64,000 nt of DNA from positions 248,001 through 312,000 of the forward strand of contig OY759361.1 of assembly GCA_963662355.1 (NCBI GenBank). Reading direction: 5' to 3'. Position 1 is the first letter of the stretch. Each line of letters starts with the position of its first letter. The position numbers were made by a program, and so were the translations under genes. This document shows, piece after piece, positions 17,684 through 26,011 of this stretch. Source of the DNA: WTFY01 sp026713925 (GTDB taxonomy: Bacteria; Pseudomonadota; Gammaproteobacteria; UBA4575). The notes beneath the pieces were generated by a model. It had not been told where the DNA came from. It did no database searches and saw only the letters and a program-made list of their open reading frames with translations.

Positions 17684-18151
17684 ATGCTCCTCAAGGACTA
17701 CATCTCTGAAGAAGGGATAATATTTGCCTCATCGGTCAGTAGCAAAAAAAGAGCTCTGGAACTCCTCAGTGAGGCACTTGCAAAACAGGACTCAGGATTG
17801 ACTAAAAGCAAGATATTGAATGCCTTACTGGCTAGAGAGAAGCTTGGCTGCACAGGACTCGGGAAGGGAATTGCAATCCCGCATTGCCGAATGGCTGAAA
17901 TTAAAAATACTCATGTTGCAATGCTCAAACTGAACGATGGCGTCGAATTTGAATCCAGTGATGGCTTGGCTGTCAAATTTCTTTTCTGCATGGTGGTACC
18001 CGAAAACGCAGCAGATGACCAGCTTCGATTGCTGGCTGGCCTTGCCAAGCTTTTGGATAATGACCAGGTTCGCCAATCTATTGAAAAATGCTACCATGCC
18101 AGTTGTCTTTACGAGCTGCTGTGCCAGGACCCAGGGGGTCTTGCCGTTTGA
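17684..18151 (+). CDS. ptsN: PTS nitrogen regulatory EIIA component
   Basis: EIIA-Ntr is a phosphocarrier of the regulatory PTS and controls potassium and nitrogen responses through protein contacts. The phosphorylated histidine lies in LGKGIAIPHCRMAEI. The N-terminal LKDYISEEGIIFASSVSSKKRALELLSE stretch is typical of the domain (quoted as landmarks YISEE and SSKKRALELL). Length 155 is standard. It is followed by hprK, rapZ and the remaining PTS genes. Confidence 0.95.
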   Translation: MLLKDYISEEGIIFASSVSSKKRALELLSEALAKQDSGLTKSKILNALLAREKLGCTGLGKGIAIPHCRMAEIKNTHVAMLKLNDGVEFESSDGLAVKFLFCMVVPENAADDQLRLLAGLAKLLDNDQVRQSIEKCYHASCLYELLCQDPGGLAV

Positions 18152-18228
18152 TTCTGTAAGAACGGAAACATAGTACAAACCAGACCACTACCGTGCATGC
18201 ACGTTAAGAGTAATCAAGCACACGCCTG

Positions 18229-19188
18229 ATGACAGGGTCAAAGTTAAAACCAGACTCAGTTGTCTTGACTGCAAGGAGTCTGTTTTCAAAGAAAAAAACA
18301 GATTTGAAGCTGACTTGGTGGGCAGGAAACCAGCACAGTCTTAAGGGGTTCACACGGTTTCCATTCATTTCCTCAAAATCAGGCCTGGTCGGTTATTATA
18401 ATCCTACATGCCCGAATCAGGTGCAGATCCTTGGTGAAGCAGAACTGAAATTCTTTAAGGAAGTGGAGCCTGCTGTTCTGGAAACTGCATTAGGCCAGCT
18501 TTTCCAGGGGAAATCGTCGGCTATATTTATCACTAACGGCTTAAAGCCTCCAGAAATTTTCAGAAAGTTTTCTGAAGCACACGACCTTCCAGTTATTTGT
18601 TCATTGCTCCCTGGTAATGAATTAATCGATCAGTTACAGCATTTTCTGTCTAAGGAGTTAGTTGCAAAATCCATATTGCATGGAGTATTCATGGAAATAA
18701 TGAGTGTCGGTGTACTGATCACAGGGCAAAGCGGCCTGGGCAAAAGTGAGCTTGCATTGGATCTGGTGAGCCGGGGGCACCGACTGATAGCTGATGATGC
18801 GCCGGAATTTACCCGCGCTGCACAGGATGCAGTGAATGGAACCTGTCCAGACTTGTTGAAGAACTTTCTTGAAGTGCGAGGCTTGGGAATATTAAATATA
18901 CGCAAAATGTATGGCGCCAAGGCAATCAAGCCAAACGAATACTTGGGACTGATCATCAAACTTCTTTCTCCGGATCTGGACAATTCGGAAACTGAAGATC
19001 GGAGTCGTTTAATGGAAAGAAGTACCGACGTGCTCGGTGTCAGTATCCCTACCATACCCCTTGCCGTAGCCTTGGGCAGGAATCTTGCAGTTCTGGTTGA
19101 AGCTGCAGTACGTGACCATATGCTGATCAAGCATGGCTATATTGCAAGTAGAGAGTTGAGTGAAAACCAGAAAAAACAGATGCAGTAG
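18229..19188 (+). CDS. hprK: HPr kinase/phosphorylase
   Basis: HprK phosphorylates and dephosphorylates HPr on serine 46 and thereby connects the PTS to metabolism. Walker A GQSGLGKS is at residues 166-173, the acidic ADDAPEF lies just after, and the HprK signature region is NFLEVRGLGILNIRKMYG. The N-terminal ~130-residue domain is present, so the protein is the full two-domain form (319 residues). HprK in a ptsN-hprK-rapZ cluster is found in betaproteobacteria and some gammaproteobacteria but not in enterics. Confidence 0.95.
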   Translation: MTGSKLKPDSVVLTARSLFSKKKTDLKLTWWAGNQHSLKGFTRFPFISSKSGLVGYYNPTCPNQVQILGEAELKFFKEVEPAVLETALGQLFQGKSSAIFITNGLKPPEIFRKFSEAHDLPVICSLLPGNELIDQLQHFLSKELVAKSILHGVFMEIMSVGVLITGQSGLGKSELALDLVSRGHRLIADDAPEFTRAAQDAVNGTCPDLLKNFLEVRGLGILNIRKMYGAKAIKPNEYLGLIIKLLSPDLDNSETEDRSRLMERSTDVLGVSIPTIPLAVALGRNLAVLVEAAVRDHMLIKHGYIASRELSENQKKQMQ

Positions 19189-20058
19189 ATGCTGATGAAA
19201 CTGGTGATAGTAAGTGGCCTGTCCGGCTCAGGAAAATCGGTTGCAATCAATACCCTTGAGGATAATGATTTTTACTGTATCGATAACATGCCGTTAAGTA
19301 TGCTACCGATCTTTACCGAACAGCTGACCACGGCCCCGTCCAATCTTTATGAAAGGGTTGCAATTGGAGTTGATGCGCGTAGCGTCAGTCAGGATACCCA
19401 TGCATTTCCAAATATCATCAAACAGTTCAAACAACAGGATTTTGATCTTGAGCTTGTATATCTGGAAGCCAGTGAAGAGGCTTTGGTACAACGTTACAGG
19501 GAAACGGGGCGCAAGCATCCGTTCACCAAAAGCGGACTGCCGCTCATCGATGCAATTCATACAGAAAAACAGATCTTGGCAGAGGTTATACTACTTGCAG
19601 ACATCTGTATTGATACTACCCTTACCAATGTGCGGCAATTACGCTCCATCATTACCGACCAGGTTTGCCGAAACAAATCTGCGACGCTAACCCTATTACT
19701 ACAGTCCTTTGGCTTCAAATACAGTGTTCCAAACGACTCAAATTATGTATTCGATGTTCGCTTCCTGCCCAACCCATATTGGGAACAGCATTTACGTAAT
19801 CTCACCGGCTATCATCCGGAAGTCATTGATTACTTGCAATCTCATGAAGAAGTAAAGCAAATGATCCGTTCCATAGGTGATTTTATCGAGTACTGGACTC
19901 CGCACTTCTCCCGAGAAAGCCGGAATTACCTGTGTATTTCCATCGGCTGTACTGGTGGGCAACATCGTTCGGTGCACATTGCCGAGTTTCTTGCAGACCG
20001 CTTCAGGAAATCTTCAGATAAACACGTATTGGTCAGGCACCGCGATTTAAAATACTGA
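19189..20058 (+). CDS. rapZ: RNase adapter protein RapZ
   Basis: RapZ binds nucleotides and small RNAs; in enterics it delivers GlmZ to RNase E and senses glucosamine-6-phosphate. Walker A is GLSGSGKS at residues 10-17. The C-terminal domain ends with the conserved run YLCISIGCTGGQHRSV and HVLVRHRDL. The start directly follows the hprK stop, so the two are translationally coupled. Whether it acts on a GlmZ-like RNA here is unknown. Confidence 0.95.
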   Translation: MLMKLVIVSGLSGSGKSVAINTLEDNDFYCIDNMPLSMLPIFTEQLTTAPSNLYERVAIGVDARSVSQDTHAFPNIIKQFKQQDFDLELVYLEASEEALVQRYRETGRKHPFTKSGLPLIDAIHTEKQILAEVILLADICIDTTLTNVRQLRSIITDQVCRNKSATLTLLLQSFGFKYSVPNDSNYVFDVRFLPNPYWEQHLRNLTGYHPEVIDYLQSHEEVKQMIRSIGDFIEYWTPHFSRESRNYLCISIGCTGGQHRSVHIAEFLADRFRKSSDKHVLVRHRDLKY

Positions 20059-20059
20059 T

Positions 20060-20458
20060 ATGTCTGTATCCATACTCACTGTGACACATGGCAAATTGGG
20101 GAATGAGTTGCTTGACACAACTGAATCAATGCTTGACTCGCCGCTCCCCTTGACGTGCCAGTCACTCTCTGTGACCAATACCTGTAATACTGACGAGTTG
20201 CTGTCAAGGGCCCAGAACCTTTGTGCTGAAATTGATGAAGGGGATGGAGTACTAGTTTTGACAGATATATTTGGTTCAACACCAAGTAACATCTGCAACA
20301 AAATTGACACGGTTACGAATATACGCGTGCTTGCGGGACTGAGTTTGCCGATGTTGATTCGTACCATGAATTATCCAGACTTAAGCCTGGACAAGCTTGC
20401 AGAAAAAGCCCTGAGCGGTGCCCGAGACGGCATTGTTGACTGCAGCATGAAAAGGTAA
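20060..20458 (+). CDS. PTS EIIA component, mannose family
   Basis: This is a stand-alone EIIA-Man domain of 132 residues. The phosphorylated histidine is near the N-terminus in ILTVTHGKLGNELLD, and GVLVLTDIFGSTPSN is the second family motif. There is no EIIB or membrane EIIC/EIID gene in the cluster, so it most likely works as a regulatory phosphoacceptor, as in other proteobacteria with incomplete PTS. It begins one base after rapZ. Confidence 0.92.
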   Translation: MSVSILTVTHGKLGNELLDTTESMLDSPLPLTCQSLSVTNTCNTDELLSRAQNLCAEIDEGDGVLVLTDIFGSTPSNICNKIDTVTNIRVLAGLSLPMLIRTMNYPDLSLDKLAEKALSGARDGIVDCSMKR

Positions 20459-20463
20459 AGCCT

Positions 20464-20733
20464 GTGACTAGCAAAGAATTAACCATTATTAATAAGCTGG
20501 GGCTGCATGCACGTGCCGCAGCAAAATTGGTAGCTTTAGCTTCAACCTTCCAAAGCAAAATACTGCTTGAAAAAGACACCAAGGAAGTAAATGGGAAAAG
20601 TATCATGGGGGTCATGATGTTGGCGGCGAGCCAACATGCTGTAGTAACTGTCACCGCGTCCGGTAACGATGAGCAGGACGCTATAGATGCCATTGAGAAC
20701 CTGATCAACAATTTTTTTGATGAAGAAGAGTAA
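20464..20733 (+). CDS. ptsH: Phosphocarrier protein HPr
   Basis: HPr passes phosphate from EI to the EIIA proteins. The catalytic histidine lies in NKLGLHARAAAKLV, and the regulatory serine, the HprK target, in NGKSIMGVMMLAAS. Length 89 is canonical. It starts with GTG, five bases after the EIIA stop. Having both phosphorylation sites fits the presence of hprK. Confidence 0.96.
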   Translation: MTSKELTIINKLGLHARAAAKLVALASTFQSKILLEKDTKEVNGKSIMGVMMLAASQHAVVTVTASGNDEQDAIDAIENLINNFFDEEE

Positions 20734-20757
20734 ATTACTCATAAATAGATTTCTGTT

Positions 20758-22497
20758 ATGGCACTGATTATCTCTGGAATCGATGTATCAAAAGGTATCG
20801 CAATAGGCAAAGTGCACTTGCTGAATCGCGGGGCACCGGAAGTATTTGAACATAAGCTTAAAGAACACGAAATCAAATCAGAAATCAAACGTTTTCAGAA
20901 TGCGGTTGATGACGCCAGCAACCACCTGCGCAGCATCCGAGAAACAATTCCGGAAGATGCACCCACAGAAATTGCTACATTTATCGATTCACATATTCTC
21001 ATGGTCGAAGACTCTATGCTGCGTAAAGTGCCGGTTGAGATTATCCGGGAACAGCATTGCAATGCAGAATGGGCACTGAAAAACCAGCATGACAAGCTGG
21101 TCTCCGTGTTTGAGCAAATGGAGGATGACTATCTGCGTACACGGATCAATGATGTAGAACATGTCATCAATCTGATTCAGCAGATCCTTAAAGACCAGCA
21201 GTATACGGCACAGATAGACATACAACCACTCAAAGGTCGCATCGTCGTTGCAGACGACCTTACGCCTGCAGATACTGTTCTCATGCAAAACCAGAGCATC
21301 GCAGGCTTCGTCACCGAGCTTGGTGGACCCTTGTCTCACACAGCAATTTTAGCCCGCAGCCTAGGCATCCCGGCTGTTGTCGGAATTCAGGATGCACGTC
21401 CGCTCCTGCAACAGGAAGAGCTAGTGATTGTTGATGGTGGCATTGGCATGGTATTGGCAGGCGTCGGACATAAAACAATCGAAGATTATCGACGCAGACA
21501 ACGCAAACAAAAAGAAGCTCGACGCAAGCTGCGTGCGCTACGTGATGTCTCGGCCAAAACACGTGATGGACAGCGCATTATCCTGCAGGCCAACATAGAA
21601 CTTGCCGAGGATGTGAGTGCACTCAAACAATCCGGGGCAGAAGGTGTAGGTCTGTATCGCACGGAATTTCTTTATATCGATCGCGAGGAACCTGCAGACG
21701 AGGTCGAACAGCTCAACGCTTACCGCAAAATTATCCGCGTATTGAAAGGCAAACCACTAACCATACGCACCCTTGACTTAGGTGCTGAAAAAGAATTTGA
21801 CCCCAATTTTCAGGGTCCACTAACCCAGAATCCTGCTTTGGGTTTGCGTGCAATACGCCGATCCTTAAAAGACACCGAGCTGTTCAAGCAGCAATTGCGC
21901 GCAATTTTGCGCGCCTCTTCGAGTGGACCTGTCCGAATTCTGTTACCCATGGTCACGAGCCACATAGAACTTGTCCAGTCGTTATCTGTACTCAAGCAGG
22001 CGAGCAGGGAACTGGAAAGCGAACAACATCAATTTGATCCAGACATTCCGGTCGGTGCCATGATAGAAGTCCCTGCAGCTGCGCTTTCAGCCAACATTCT
22101 TGCAAAACAACTTGACTTCCTGTCTATCGGAACCAATGACTTGATTCAGTATACTCTTGCCATTGACCGTATAGATGACCAAGTAAACTATCTATATGAC
22201 CCACTGCATCCATCTGTACTCAAGCTTATCAATCTGACTTTGCAAGCGGGTCGACGGGCAGATATTCCCGTAGCAATGTGCGGTGAAATGGCAGGAGATC
22301 TGCGCTACACACGACTCCTTCTGGGCATGGGACTACAAGAATTCAGCGCTCCCCCTTCCAGTTTGCTTGAAATCAAGCAGATTGTTAACCGAAGTAGAAT
22401 TTCGGAGCTGAAAAAACCGGCAATGAGAATCCTGAATACGACTGTACCAGACCGGATTGTTTCCATGGTCGATGCCCTGAACGATCAACCATACTGA
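20758..22497 (+). CDS. ptsI: Phosphoenolpyruvate-protein phosphotransferase (enzyme I)
   Basis: Enzyme I draws phosphate from PEP and passes it to HPr. The active-site histidine is in GGPLSHTAILARSLGIPAVVG. The PEP-binding barrel motifs follow, including GAEGVGLYRTEFLY, LDLGAEKEFDPN and the cysteine of VAMCGEMAGD. At 579 residues it is the classical EI, with no GAF domain as in PtsP. It closes the regulatory PTS chain of this cluster, which lacks sugar-transport EIIB/EIIC subunits. Confidence 0.95.
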   Translation: MALIISGIDVSKGIAIGKVHLLNRGAPEVFEHKLKEHEIKSEIKRFQNAVDDASNHLRSIRETIPEDAPTEIATFIDSHILMVEDSMLRKVPVEIIREQHCNAEWALKNQHDKLVSVFEQMEDDYLRTRINDVEHVINLIQQILKDQQYTAQIDIQPLKGRIVVADDLTPADTVLMQNQSIAGFVTELGGPLSHTAILARSLGIPAVVGIQDARPLLQQEELVIVDGGIGMVLAGVGHKTIEDYRRRQRKQKEARRKLRALRDVSAKTRDGQRIILQANIELAEDVSALKQSGAEGVGLYRTEFLYIDREEPADEVEQLNAYRKIIRVLKGKPLTIRTLDLGAEKEFDPNFQGPLTQNPALGLRAIRRSLKDTELFKQQLRAILRASSSGPVRILLPMVTSHIELVQSLSVLKQASRELESEQHQFDPDIPVGAMIEVPAAALSANILAKQLDFLSIGTNDLIQYTLAIDRIDDQVNYLYDPLHPSVLKLINLTLQAGRRADIPVAMCGEMAGDLRYTRLLLGMGLQEFSAPPSSLLEIKQIVNRSRISELKKPAMRILNTTVPDRIVSMVDALNDQPY

Positions 22498-22581
22498 CTT
22501 CTAAAGTCCACGTTTTGGCAGCCCCTGTCAAAGCAGTTACACTTGCCATGTATTGTCACAGTCTATAGACGTCCAGCAAAG

Positions 22582-23934
22582 ATGCCCGAATCAGCCATAC
22601 AAGCACAGAACCAGGCTTTAAAAATCATTAGTGAAGCCCTGCAGACAGGAGCCATGCTGCGTGCAAAACGCATGCTGAATGCTCTTCACCCAGCTGAAAT
22701 TGCCAACCTGCTGGAAGCACTTCCCCATTCACAGCGCATTATCGTCTGGAACATGCTGGACCACGATGATGGTGAAATTCTACTGAATGTGGGGGAAGAG
22801 GTGCGCAGCGGTCTGATTAAACTCATGGACAGCGACGCCCTGATAGCTGCAACTGAAGGGCTGGAAATCGATGACCTTGCCGATTTGCTTGTTGACTTGC
22901 CGGACACAGTCACTCAACAGGCACTTTCCAGCATGGATCATCAGGACCGACAACGGTTGGAAGCCGTGCTTTCCTACAATGAAAACACAGCTGGTGGCCT
23001 CATGAATACAGACATGGTAACCGTGCAACGTGATGTCACGCTTGATGTGGTGCTGCGCTACCTGCGGACTCGGGGAGCACTGCCTGATGGAACAGACTCA
23101 CTCTTCGTTGTCAATCGTTATGATCATTACATTGGTGCATTGCCACTCTCGAAAGTGCTAACCAGTAAACCCACAAAACTGGTGCGGGATGTCCTGGATG
23201 ACAACGTTCGAACATTTGAGGCAAACACGGAAGCTTCTGTGGTCGCAAAATCATTTGAAGACCTGGATCTGGTTTCTGCAGCCGTAGTAGACAAAAATAA
23301 CAAGCTTATCGGCCGAATCACTGTTGATGATGTAGTGGATGTCATCCGCGAAGAGGCTGAACATTCCGTATTCAGTATGGCAGGATTACCGGAAGAAGCA
23401 GATTTATTTGGCCCGGTTGTCGCTACTGCTCAACGTCGCACGATCTGGCTAGGCGTAAATCTGTTGACGGCATTCCTGGCGGCGTGGGTCATCAGCCTCT
23501 TCCAGGTAACTTTGGAAAAGATTATTGTGCTGGCCATATTGATTCCGGTAGTAGCAAGCATGGGCGGCATAGCGGGAAGCCAGACATTAACGCTGGTCAT
23601 ACGGGGTCTTGCCCTTGGTCAAATCGGACACAGTAATTCAAAATTGCTGTTATTCAAGGAGCTTGCCGTTGGCATATTAAATGGAATGACTTGGGCCATT
23701 ATCGTCGCACTCGTCGTAGTCTTGTGGTTCAAAGACTTCAAGATGGGAGGTGTGATAGCAGCAGCAACAATGGCAAACCTGGTTTGTGCTGCACTTGCTG
23801 GTGTATCGATACCGGTGATTTTACGCAGCCTCAAGATTGACCCTGCACTGGCGGGTGGCGTTATCCTTACCACCATCACGGATATCATCGGAATTATTGC
23901 ATTTCTTGGACTGGCAACATGGCTGCTTTTGTAG
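22582..23934 (+). CDS. mgtE: Magnesium transporter MgtE
   Basis: MgtE is a dimeric Mg2+ channel gated by cytoplasmic magnesium. The N-domain helical superhelix occupies about residues 10-130, two CBS domains follow (about 130-255, with MVTVQRDVTLDVVLRYLR and LIGRITVDDVVDVIREEAEH), and the C-terminal half has five membrane helices. I use the ATG at 22582 (MPESAIQAQNQAL); the frame extends 39 bases upstream to a TTG. mgtE after ptsI recurs in several gammaproteobacteria. Confidence 0.93.
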   Translation: MPESAIQAQNQALKIISEALQTGAMLRAKRMLNALHPAEIANLLEALPHSQRIIVWNMLDHDDGEILLNVGEEVRSGLIKLMDSDALIAATEGLEIDDLADLLVDLPDTVTQQALSSMDHQDRQRLEAVLSYNENTAGGLMNTDMVTVQRDVTLDVVLRYLRTRGALPDGTDSLFVVNRYDHYIGALPLSKVLTSKPTKLVRDVLDDNVRTFEANTEASVVAKSFEDLDLVSAAVVDKNNKLIGRITVDDVVDVIREEAEHSVFSMAGLPEEADLFGPVVATAQRRTIWLGVNLLTAFLAAWVISLFQVTLEKIIVLAILIPVVASMGGIAGSQTLTLVIRGLALGQIGHSNSKLLLFKELAVGILNGMTWAIIVALVVVLWFKDFKMGGVIAAATMANLVCAALAGVSIPVILRSLKIDPALAGGVILTTITDIIGIIAFLGLATWLLL

Positions 23935-24002
23935 CAGCAGTTCCACTGGTTGCATTTCAATGTGCAGCGGACATTCAGGATACTCTGAAGTACCATGGCC
24001 AC

Positions 24003-24028
24003 TGCCTGGCCTTTTAAACATCCAGGCA
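24003..24028. terminator. Inverted repeat between convergent mgtE and dcd
   Basis: TGCCTGG and CCAGGCA form a perfect seven-base stem around a 12-base loop, in the gap between two convergent genes. There is no clear T tract on either side, so it may be a weak bidirectional terminator or a 3'-end stabiliser. Confidence 0.45.
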
Positions 24029-24058
24029 GAACATAATACAGACCCAATTCGGCGTCAC

Positions 24059-24625
24059 TTAAGTCTTGGGCAATGTCACTCCTTGTTGACCCTGATATTT
24101 GCCACCTCGGTCCTTGTAAGAAATTTCACAGACTTCATCAGACTCAAAAAAAAGCATCTGTGCAATTCCTTCATTCGCATAAATCTTTGCTGGTAGCGGT
24201 GTGGAATTGGATATTTCAATGGTGACATGGCCCTCCCATTCAGGCTCCAGCGGGGTGACATTGATGATAATTCCACAGCGGGCGTACGTGGACTTCCCTA
24301 GACATACAGTTAACACCGAACGAGGAATACGGAAGTATTCAACTGTTCTGGTCAGCACAAAAGAATTGGGAGGAATCACACACTCGTTTGCCTTGAGGTC
24401 AATAAAGCTGCCTTCATCGAAATGTTTCGGATCCACAATCACAGAATTTATATTGGTGAATATTTTGAACTCATCTGCACAACGGACATCATACCCGTAG
24501 CTTGACGTTCCATAAGAAACCAGGCGATCTTTACTACAGGCACGCACCTGACCCGCCTCAAAAGGCTCAATCATGCCATGCTGTTTCACCATCTGGCGGA
24601 TCCACCGGTCTGATTTAATTGCCAT
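24059..24625 (-). CDS. dcd: dCTP deaminase
   Basis: Dcd deaminates dCTP to dUTP for thymidylate synthesis. The trimeric dUTPase-like fold is shown by YGTSSYGYDVRCADEFKIF, the catalytic-site region TVCLGKSTYARCGIIINVTPLEPEWEGHVT (key elements KSTYARCG and EWEGHVT), and a C-terminal QGQQGVTLPKT. Length 188 is canonical. The start MAIKSDRWIRQM matches the family. Confidence 0.96.
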   Translation of the reverse strand: MAIKSDRWIRQMVKQHGMIEPFEAGQVRACSKDRLVSYGTSSYGYDVRCADEFKIFTNINSVIVDPKHFDEGSFIDLKANECVIPPNSFVLTRTVEYFRIPRSVLTVCLGKSTYARCGIIINVTPLEPEWEGHVTIEISNSTPLPAKIYANEGIAQMLFFESDEVCEISYKDRGGKYQGQQGVTLPKT

Positions 24626-24754
24626 ACGGATTCAACTCAGGAAAAATATGATCAAGGGTCCTGCCTGTATACAGTACTACTAATTCATCTTCACCGTATA
24701 ACAGACTCCCGAAAGGATGCGTAGATAAGCTGTAACAAAATCACAAGGAGGGGA

Positions 24755-25843
24755 TCAGGTATTCTGAATCACGATTTTCGGAAACTTTGCTCTGTAGTCC
24801 TTGCTTTGAGCGGCTAGTTTTGCCGCTGCCTTGCGTGCAATTTCCCTGTAAATTTCGGCTATACGGCTGTCCGGCATCATTGCCACAGACGGGTTTCCTC
24901 CGTCAGCCTGTTCACGAATCCTAATATCAAGGGGCAAGGCACCCAGCATATCAACACCTGATTCTTCAGCCATTCGCTCCCCTCCCCCTTTGCCAAAAAT
25001 CGACTCTTCATGGCCACATTTACTGCATATGTGGATACTCATGTTTTCCACAACCCCCAGCACAGGCACCTCAACTTTTTCAAACATTTTTAACCCCTTA
25101 CGCGCATCAAGCAAGGCAATATCCTGTGGAGTAGTCACGATAATAGCCCCGCTAACCGGTATCTTTTGCGCCAAGGTCAGCTGTACATCCCCTGTACCAG
25201 GAGGCAGATCAACTACCAGATAATCAAGCCCACGCCAGCAGGTATCGTTCAGCAACTGTTCCAATGCCTGGGTCACCATTGGTCCCCGCCAGATCATGGG
25301 TGTTTCTTCATCAATCAAAAACCCGATCGACATGGCCTGCAATCCATGAGCCTCCATAGGTTCAAGGCTTTTCCCGTCACTCGACTTGGGCTGACCACTC
25401 ACACCCAGCATGCGCGGTTGACTGGGTCCGTAAATATCTGCATCCAGCACCCCTACAGTTGCTCCTTCCATGGAAAGTGCCAAAGCAAGGTTGGCTGCAG
25501 TAGTAGACTTGCCTACACCTCCTTTACCAGAAGCCACGGCAATGATGTTTTTGATATCTTCAAGAGGCTTGAGGCTTTTTTGCACGGTATGCGCCTCAAT
25601 CTGCCAGCTTACATCCGCCTGAACATTTTCAGCACCCGCATCCACAAGTTTTGCTTCGATCTGCTCGGCCAAACCAGCTACAATCCCCTTCGCGGGATAG
25701 CCCAGCTTGACTGCAACATCAACTTTGCCAGATTCGGTCTCAATTTTTTTTACAGCATTGCTGGCAACAAGATCCTTGCCAAGGTATGGATCCTGAATTT
25801 GTTTCAGCACGGCCTCCACCTGCTTATTTGTCAGCTGCACCAT
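24755..25843 (-). CDS. apbC: Iron-sulfur cluster carrier protein ApbC/Mrp
   Basis: This P-loop ATPase of the MinD/Mrp group carries and transfers 4Fe-4S clusters. An N-terminal MIP18/DUF59-like domain (LKQIQDPYLGKDLV) is followed by the deviant Walker A SGKGGVGKSTTAANLALAL, and the cluster-binding CxxC is ICSKCGHEE. At 362 residues it is full length. It is divergent from metG, a common arrangement. An Fe-S carrier is apt in a genome with many Dsr Fe-S proteins, but the link is not specific. Confidence 0.95.
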   Translation of the reverse strand: MVQLTNKQVEAVLKQIQDPYLGKDLVASNAVKKIETESGKVDVAVKLGYPAKGIVAGLAEQIEAKLVDAGAENVQADVSWQIEAHTVQKSLKPLEDIKNIIAVASGKGGVGKSTTAANLALALSMEGATVGVLDADIYGPSQPRMLGVSGQPKSSDGKSLEPMEAHGLQAMSIGFLIDEETPMIWRGPMVTQALEQLLNDTCWRGLDYLVVDLPPGTGDVQLTLAQKIPVSGAIIVTTPQDIALLDARKGLKMFEKVEVPVLGVVENMSIHICSKCGHEESIFGKGGGERMAEESGVDMLGALPLDIRIREQADGGNPSVAMMPDSRIAEIYREIARKAAAKLAAQSKDYRAKFPKIVIQNT

Positions 25844-26011
25844 TCTTTGATTCTCCTGAAATATTTGGGTCTAGCATAAAGGGGAACTTACTATACCACG
25901 CGCAGCATGGTAGCAAAGATCCCTGTAGCAATAGCCTTAAATTGCAAAAAAAACAGTGGCAATTTCTTCAAACTGCTAATAAGGTGAAATCGCAAAACAG
26001 ACCACATCATT

